From positions 124,001 to 188,000 of the forward strand of contig JAJUIK010000004.1 of NCBI GenBank assembly GCA_029267635.1: a DNA stretch of 64,000 nt, read 5' to 3'. Positions 59,918 to 64,000 of the stretch are shown piece after piece. A model generated the notes under the pieces. The model saw only the letters and a program-made list of their open reading frames with translations, was not told where the DNA came from and searched no databases. The position numbers were made by a program, and so were the translations under genes. Position 1 is the stretch's first letter, and the number at the start of each line of letters is the position of its first letter. The DNA comes from Moraxellaceae bacterium (GTDB taxonomy: Bacteria > Pseudomonadota > Gammaproteobacteria > Pseudomonadales > Moraxellaceae).

Positions 59918-59994
59918 GCGGTCATAGCTCAGTTGGATAGAGTACAGGTTTCCGAAGCCTGGGGTCGTGGGTTCGATTCCCGCTGACCGCACCA
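59918..59994 (+). tRNA. tRNA-Arg, anticodon CCG
   Basis: Complete cloverleaf of 77 bases. Acceptor GCGGTCA / TGACCGC, D-arm GCTCAGTTGGATAGAGT, anticodon stem CAGGT / GCCTG around TTCCGAA (anticodon CCG, codon CGG), T-arm GTGGG TTCGATT CCCGC, discriminator A and encoded CCA. The 3' end is a common target of integrases, but no integrase or att repeat is visible here. Confidence 0.96.
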
Positions 59995-60179
59995 TTTTCA
60001 TAAGTTAATGAAATAAAAAATAAAATAATAAAAAGACGCTTTCAAAATTGCTTTAATCACTCATCTCTACAAGTTTATGATTATTCCATTGCAATGGGTG
60101 AAAAGCCTCTATTTGTGCGCAATAGCCATCTAAAGGTTTAAAACTTGTTCAATGAAAATGTCATAGGATCGCCACGACA

Positions 60180-62150
60180 ATGAGAAGTCAGCCCCAGCAC
60201 GAGAAAAAATATCGTCGTGATATTGATGCCTTACGTGCGATTGCCGTGTTAAGTGTGGTGATCTATCACTTTTCTAAAGATTGGCTGCCTGGGGGCTTTA
60301 TTGGGGTTGATATATTTTTTGTCATCTCAGGTTTTTTGATCAGTAGTATCCTGATTCCTTCGATTGCAGAACAGCGCTTTAATTTTAGTGACTTTTATCT
60401 GCGCCGTATTCGACGGATTATTCCTGCCACCTTATTTTGTGTTGGCGTCACGGTTGCCGTCTGTAGTGCCTTTTATACGCCCACGGATGGTTTGTTGGTC
60501 GCCAAATCTGGATTAGCTGCCTTATTTTCCGTATCCAATCTGTATTTTTTACAGGGGATCCAAACCGATTATTTTGCACCAACTTCAGATACGCTGCCTT
60601 TATTACATACCTGGTCACTGGGTGTGGAGGAACAGTTTTATCTGATCTGGCCATTGTTGATTTTTGTGCTGGCAAAAATGAAACGTCTTGGCTGGTTGTG
60701 GCTGTGTACGATTTTAATTGCTCTATGGTCTTTTGCTTTGAGTGAATATTATCTCAAGCTCAATCCGTCCTTTTCCTATTATATGTTGCCGGCGAGAGCA
60801 GGAGAGCTTCTGGTTGGGACGCTGGCTTACCTGCTTTCTACTCAGCTGAAAAAAGTACCTTTAGCCATTTATCATTTGGCCTCCGTATTTGGCTTGGGGC
60901 TGATTATTTATGCAAGTATCACGTTTGATAAATCGATGAATTTTCCGGGCTGGAGTGCCTTGATTCCCACCTTCGGTGCTGCTTTGTTTATCTTGGCGGG
61001 GACACATGAAAAGAACCGGATTAACGCTGGACTTGCGATTCAGCCGGCCGTTTTTGTTGGTCTGATTTCATTTTCACTGTATTTGTGGCATTGGCCGGTG
61101 TTGGCATTCATACGCTATGCCTATGCTGAGATGAATCCTCAGCTTGCGGTGATCAGTCTGCTGTTGATTGTCGTGCTGACGTTATTTTCTTATTATGCTG
61201 TGGAAAAGCCGTTTAGGAATCCAACCCAGTTGAAGAAGAGTTACTGGCTGATCGCAATGGTTTTTACTGCTGTCATTGCGTTATCTGTTTGGGTGATTCA
61301 GCAACAGGGAACTTTACAGGCCCAGGGTGCTCAGCGCTTTAATGCACAATTACAACAATTGGCGCCGAACTTTTTACCCGCGAATGCTTATGCGTTTAAC
61401 TGCCAGATGGCTATATTTGACGATCAAGTTTTTGATCAGCAGCGTTGTAAGATTGGCACGGCTACTTTGCCTAACTTTTTGCTCATCGGGGATTCAAATG
61501 CGGCACATTATGTGGGTTATCTGAAAGAAATCGTGGAAACTCGCGGTGGTTCATTTCAGAACTATACGCATAGTGCTTGTGCACCATTTGCAGAAAACGT
61601 CATCGGTACTTATGCTGCAGCGAATCAGGTCACGAGTTGTCAGTCTTATAACCGAAAAATTCGGGCAGTTGCAGCTCAATACAAGACCTTATTTATTGGG
61701 GGAAGCTGGAATAATTACCTGACTTTGGTCGGTGAACAACAGTTTAGACATGATTTTAATCAGATGATTCGCGAGTTTTTACAGCCGGGTAAAACGCTCA
61801 TTATTGCAACCAAAGTGCCGGTTTTCCCGAGCTATGATTTGAAATGCCAGGAAAAAAGTATCCGTATGCCCTTTATTCAATGTGGCAAGCGCGAAGGTTA
61901 TCCATTCAAAGCTGAACAGAAAGCCAATCAGATCCTTGTAGAATTGGCCTCACATTATCCGAATGTGCAGGTTTTGAGTCTGCGTGAACGCATTTGCTCA
62001 AATGGCTTTTGTTCGCCATATCTGCACAATAAACCCTTATATTTCGATGCCAATCATTTAAGTATGGAAGGCTCGATTCTAATCGCTGAGGCGGATCTTC
62101 AAGATCACCGTGTACCTGCCTACTTATTACACGCACTTGTCCATCCGTAA
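60180..62150 (+). CDS. Acyltransferase 3 family protein with SGNH domain (OafA-like)
   Basis: 656 residues. The N-terminal part (about 1-375) has about ten membrane helices of the acyltransferase 3 family with His30 in VIYHFSKDW and FFVISGFLIS. The C-terminal part (about 400-656) is an SGNH domain with Ser439 in LLIGDSNAAHY and the Asp623/His626 pair in FDANHLS. Such proteins acetylate surface polysaccharides such as O-antigen or capsule. It is downstream of the tRNA gene and stands alone; the next genes are not polysaccharide genes. Possibly a variable surface trait. Confidence 0.9.
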   Translation: MRSQPQHEKKYRRDIDALRAIAVLSVVIYHFSKDWLPGGFIGVDIFFVISGFLISSILIPSIAEQRFNFSDFYLRRIRRIIPATLFCVGVTVAVCSAFYTPTDGLLVAKSGLAALFSVSNLYFLQGIQTDYFAPTSDTLPLLHTWSLGVEEQFYLIWPLLIFVLAKMKRLGWLWLCTILIALWSFALSEYYLKLNPSFSYYMLPARAGELLVGTLAYLLSTQLKKVPLAIYHLASVFGLGLIIYASITFDKSMNFPGWSALIPTFGAALFILAGTHEKNRINAGLAIQPAVFVGLISFSLYLWHWPVLAFIRYAYAEMNPQLAVISLLLIVVLTLFSYYAVEKPFRNPTQLKKSYWLIAMVFTAVIALSVWVIQQQGTLQAQGAQRFNAQLQQLAPNFLPANAYAFNCQMAIFDDQVFDQQRCKIGTATLPNFLLIGDSNAAHYVGYLKEIVETRGGSFQNYTHSACAPFAENVIGTYAAANQVTSCQSYNRKIRAVAAQYKTLFIGGSWNNYLTLVGEQQFRHDFNQMIREFLQPGKTLIIATKVPVFPSYDLKCQEKSIRMPFIQCGKREGYPFKAEQKANQILVELASHYPNVQVLSLRERICSNGFCSPYLHNKPLYFDANHLSMEGSILIAEADLQDHRVPAYLLHALVHP

Positions 62151-62183
62151 TCCACGGGTTTTTCGAAATCATCTGTAGAATAA

Positions 62184-62213
62184 AGAAAAAAGCTCACAAT
62201 GCCGTGAGCTTAA
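62184..62213 (-). terminator. Terminator overlapping the stop of the 62210 gene
   Basis: Minus strand AAGCTCAC / GTGAGCTT with a loop of 6 and then TTTTT. It begins inside the stop codon region. It can also slow the plus-strand acyltransferase transcript. Confidence 0.82.
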
Positions 62214-62572
62214 GCGGAAGATCGAATCAGGGTGAGGGGAATATCATAGTGGTCAAATTCATGAAACAGTTTATCAAGAACCAACTGCCCCATAACGTCA
62301 TCAGCATGAAAATGGACATCTTTGCCTTGCTGGCTGTCGTAGCATTCAATGTCCTCAATTTGCCAATGGTTGTCAGCATCAGCTTTTGCAATACAAATTC
62401 TGCGCGGTTGTAAATGCTCACTGACGTGTTGCGGTAATATCGTGGTAAAGGCTAGACGGATATTGACCAGTTCTTCTTCGGGACTGAGATAAGTCATGAC
62501 CCAATTGCCGACTTTGCTCAGTTGCATAGGGTTATCGGCAGGATGAAATTCAATAAAGTGTATGGCAGCCAT
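62210..62572 (-). CDS. Unknown protein (120 aa)
   Basis: 120 residues from ATG at 62572 (MAAIHFIEFHPADNP). Soluble, acidic, with alternating beta-rich and His-rich parts (KDVHFHADDVMGQ). No signal or membrane helix. A TTG six codons upstream is in frame but weak as a start. No family recognised. Single gene, closed by a terminator. Confidence 0.65.
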   Translation of the reverse strand: MAAIHFIEFHPADNPMQLSKVGNWVMTYLSPEEELVNIRLAFTTILPQHVSEHLQPRRICIAKADADNHWQIEDIECYDSQQGKDVHFHADDVMGQLVLDKLFHEFDHYDIPLTLIRSSA

Positions 62573-62779
62573 ATAACATTTCTTTTTCAAAAGATGTTAT
62601 ATGGCTTGATCTTATTTTTTTCTACCATACCGCTAAGGTGGTAATAATCATCATTATAAAAATGTAATAGAATTATTGTTGTTAAGTAATTTATTGATTT
62701 AATTATTATTTTTTATTTATTTTTATTGTTGTCTACGGTTTTTTATCACTTTCAAAGTATCAATTAGCTCTAACTGGCC

Positions 62780-63394
62780 TTAGGAATGATGCAACTGTTG
62801 CAAAGAGTAATTAATCTGCTGTAGCGCATGGTTGAGTTGTTGGGGTGAAATACGGCTTTCTTGTAAGCTGGTAATCCACTGCATCTGACATTGTTTCAGA
62901 CTACGACTGTCGGGTGCATTCTGGATTTTTACCAACAGCTGTTTTGCCATTAGACCACAGTATTGTGACAAGAGCTGTCCCATCAACTGTTTGGTCTGTT
63001 CAAAATTTAAGGCTTCTAATGCAACCTGAGGTTGTTCAGCATTATTTGATCTCACCAATGTGGTTTCAATCGGTTGGCTGGTTTGTGTTGACGTTGCTGC
63101 AGGGGCGGCCTGTTCTAACGTATTGGCTGAAACCTGAATTTCAGAAACAGAAGTGCTGGTTGCAACTGGTGTTTGAGCTTGTGCGTCATCCGTTGTCGAA
63201 GCAACAATAAGACCCATTTCCTGCAACTGATCCAATAATTCTGGTGGTGCCAGACGTTCTTTATGGGAATCATTGAGCAGATCAAATGCGTCAGTACCAA
63301 TGACCAGTAATAAACGACGTTGGCGTGCGTTTAAATCCCCTGAACGTTGTTGTAAAGCTTCAATGCCTAATTCTGTTTTAGAGTAGTTCAACAT
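62780..63394 (-). CDS. Unknown protein with an RxRxLLxxIG-type N-terminal domain (204 aa)
   Basis: 204 residues in three parts: an N-terminal 65-residue domain (TELGIEALQQRSGDLNARQRR, LLLVIGTDAFDLL, PPELLDQLQEMGLI) of a type often found in front of regulatory proteins and probably winged-helix-like; a Thr/Ser/Ala/Gln-rich linker (about 66-125); and a helical C-terminal region (QTKQLMGQLLSQYCGLM ... QQINYSLQQLHHS). No signal peptide. Function unknown; possibly regulatory. Confidence 0.68.
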   Translation of the reverse strand: MLNYSKTELGIEALQQRSGDLNARQRRLLLVIGTDAFDLLNDSHKERLAPPELLDQLQEMGLIVASTTDDAQAQTPVATSTSVSEIQVSANTLEQAAPAATSTQTSQPIETTLVRSNNAEQPQVALEALNFEQTKQLMGQLLSQYCGLMAKQLLVKIQNAPDSRSLKQCQMQWITSLQESRISPQQLNHALQQINYSLQQLHHS

Positions 63395-63487
63395 GCCTTA
63401 ATTTATCCCTACCATAAATTATGGCTAAGAATAGGCGAGGTTAATGACATTAATATGAAAAAATATTAAAAATCAGAATATTCCATT

Positions 63488-64000
63488 TTAGAAGCCGGCG
63501 TTCTCTAGCGCTTTACGTAGGTAGATGTCCAGATCGCTCTGGCGTAACAGCCAGCGCACATAATCATCCGGCAGTTCACTGATTGCATAACCTTTGTATT
63601 TACCAAAGCTTAAACTGCGCGGAATCCGCGCATCTTCCGATGCCTGATAGAGTTCTTCCATGGTCTGAATATTCAGATGGTAGATAATATGCATGAGAAT
63701 ATTGGCGGTCAGCATAATGTCGGCATCGGCGCGGTGTGCACCCTTTAATAATTCGCGAGCTTTCGGACTGCCTTTGCTGATCATATAAATCAGAGCGGAA
63801 ATATTATGGGCTTCGGCATCTGGCCAAACCAGACGTGCAAGCGCTAAAGTACAAATCGCCTTAATTTGGGAGGTATCCACGCCACATTGTTCAATCGCGC
63901 GAATGTCATAGTCGATATTGTGGCCAATGATATACGTGGTCTGCTCGGGTAATGTAAAGCTGCGATAATCGGGCTGATCCGCAAGATCAGATTCTAAAAT
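63488..64000 (-). CDS. DEDDh 3'-5' exonuclease with C-terminal DUF3820, 5' part missing
   Basis: The frame runs through the right edge. 170 codons are visible. The second exonuclease motif is GHNIDYDIRAIE, the third is HRADADIMLT with the catalytic His/Asp. The end, FGKYKGYAISELPDDYVRWLLRQ, is a DUF3820-type domain. The first (DxE) motif lies outside the window. Likely a DnaQ-like nuclease. An internal GTG at 63880 is not a true start because the frame continues with conserved residues. Confidence 0.85.
   Translation of the reverse strand: MLESDLADQPDYRSFTLPEQTTYIIGHNIDYDIRAIEQCGVDTSQIKAICTLALARLVWPDAEAHNISALIYMISKGSPKARELLKGAHRADADIMLTANILMHIIYHLNIQTMEELYQASEDARIPRSLSFGKYKGYAISELPDDYVRWLLRQSDLDIYLRKALENAGF

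Noticed and set aside
59918-59994. Integrated element at the tRNA-Arg 3' end
   Set aside because: No integrase, no repeat of the tRNA end and no change in composition was found in the window.
63488-63880. Complete 130-residue exonuclease starting at 63880
   Set aside because: The frame stays open to the window edge and the upstream residues hold the conserved GHNIDYD motif, so the gene is only partly in view.

Overview
The window is a stretch of gammaproteobacterial core chromosome. Gene content and order point to Acinetobacter or a close Moraxellaceae relative: lptM-lysA-dapF-xerC, etfBA, gyrA-serC, one lolC/F permease next to lolD, ybgC-tolQRAB-pal, a monomeric NADP isocitrate dehydrogenase, sthA and a PLP-free housekeeping set with AT-rich intergenic DNA. 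Genus is inferred from recognition of the proteins, not from a search. No prophage, insertion sequence, CRISPR array or defence island is visible.

Layout. 1-6.1 kb: tail of a CycA-like permease, the lysine/DAP operon with XerC, then etfBA. 6.1-12 kb: gyrA (with an unusual C-terminal insertion), serC, and a minus-strand unknown gene followed by a small membrane protein. 12.3-20.4 kb: YaiI, a DMT exporter, a PilZ protein, the Lol lipoprotein exporter, a wrecked comEC, a lipid A acyltransferase, SppA and a hydrolase. 20.4-27.9 kb: purMN, a PerM-type transporter, Hda, an ECF sigma/anti-sigma/DUF3106 trio, a SpoU methyltransferase, fbp. 28-34.2 kb: the Tol-Pal envelope operon and cca. 34.3-43 kb: maeB, rsmE, and ahcY-metF under an S-adenosylhomocysteine (SAH) riboswitch, then icd. 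43.4-50.8 kb: a C39-like protein, a carboxymuconolactone-decarboxylase family protein, lipA, sthA, a TauD/TfdA dioxygenase pseudogene, an MFS transporter and map. 51-59.7 kb: rpsB-tsf, rlpA, mltB, rodA, an unknown gene, queF and yadGH. 59.9-64 kb: tRNA-Arg(CCG), an acyltransferase with SGNH domain, two unknown genes and a partial exonuclease.

How the genes work together. Several blocks serve the envelope: Lol moves lipoproteins such as Pal; Tol-Pal ties outer membrane to wall; RodA, MltB and RlpA act in wall growth and turnover; the LpxL-like enzyme acylates lipid A. AhcY and MetF belong to the methyl cycle, which the SAH riboswitch ties together. MaeB, Icd, SthA, Fbp and EtfAB are central redox metabolism.

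The points most worth a second look are: comEC, which has lost its centre and is out of frame, so DNA uptake by that route should be lost; the dioxygenase gene, which carries a stop and a frameshift; the roughly 80-90 residue insertion in the GyrA C-terminal domain; the SAH riboswitch; a long hairpin that covers the cca ribosome binding site; a 12-bp inverted repeat in the leader of the ECF sigma gene; and several short genes (39-48 codons) that standard gene calls may miss. I did not find a convincing wholly new multi-gene system; the region is mostly ordinary core genome.
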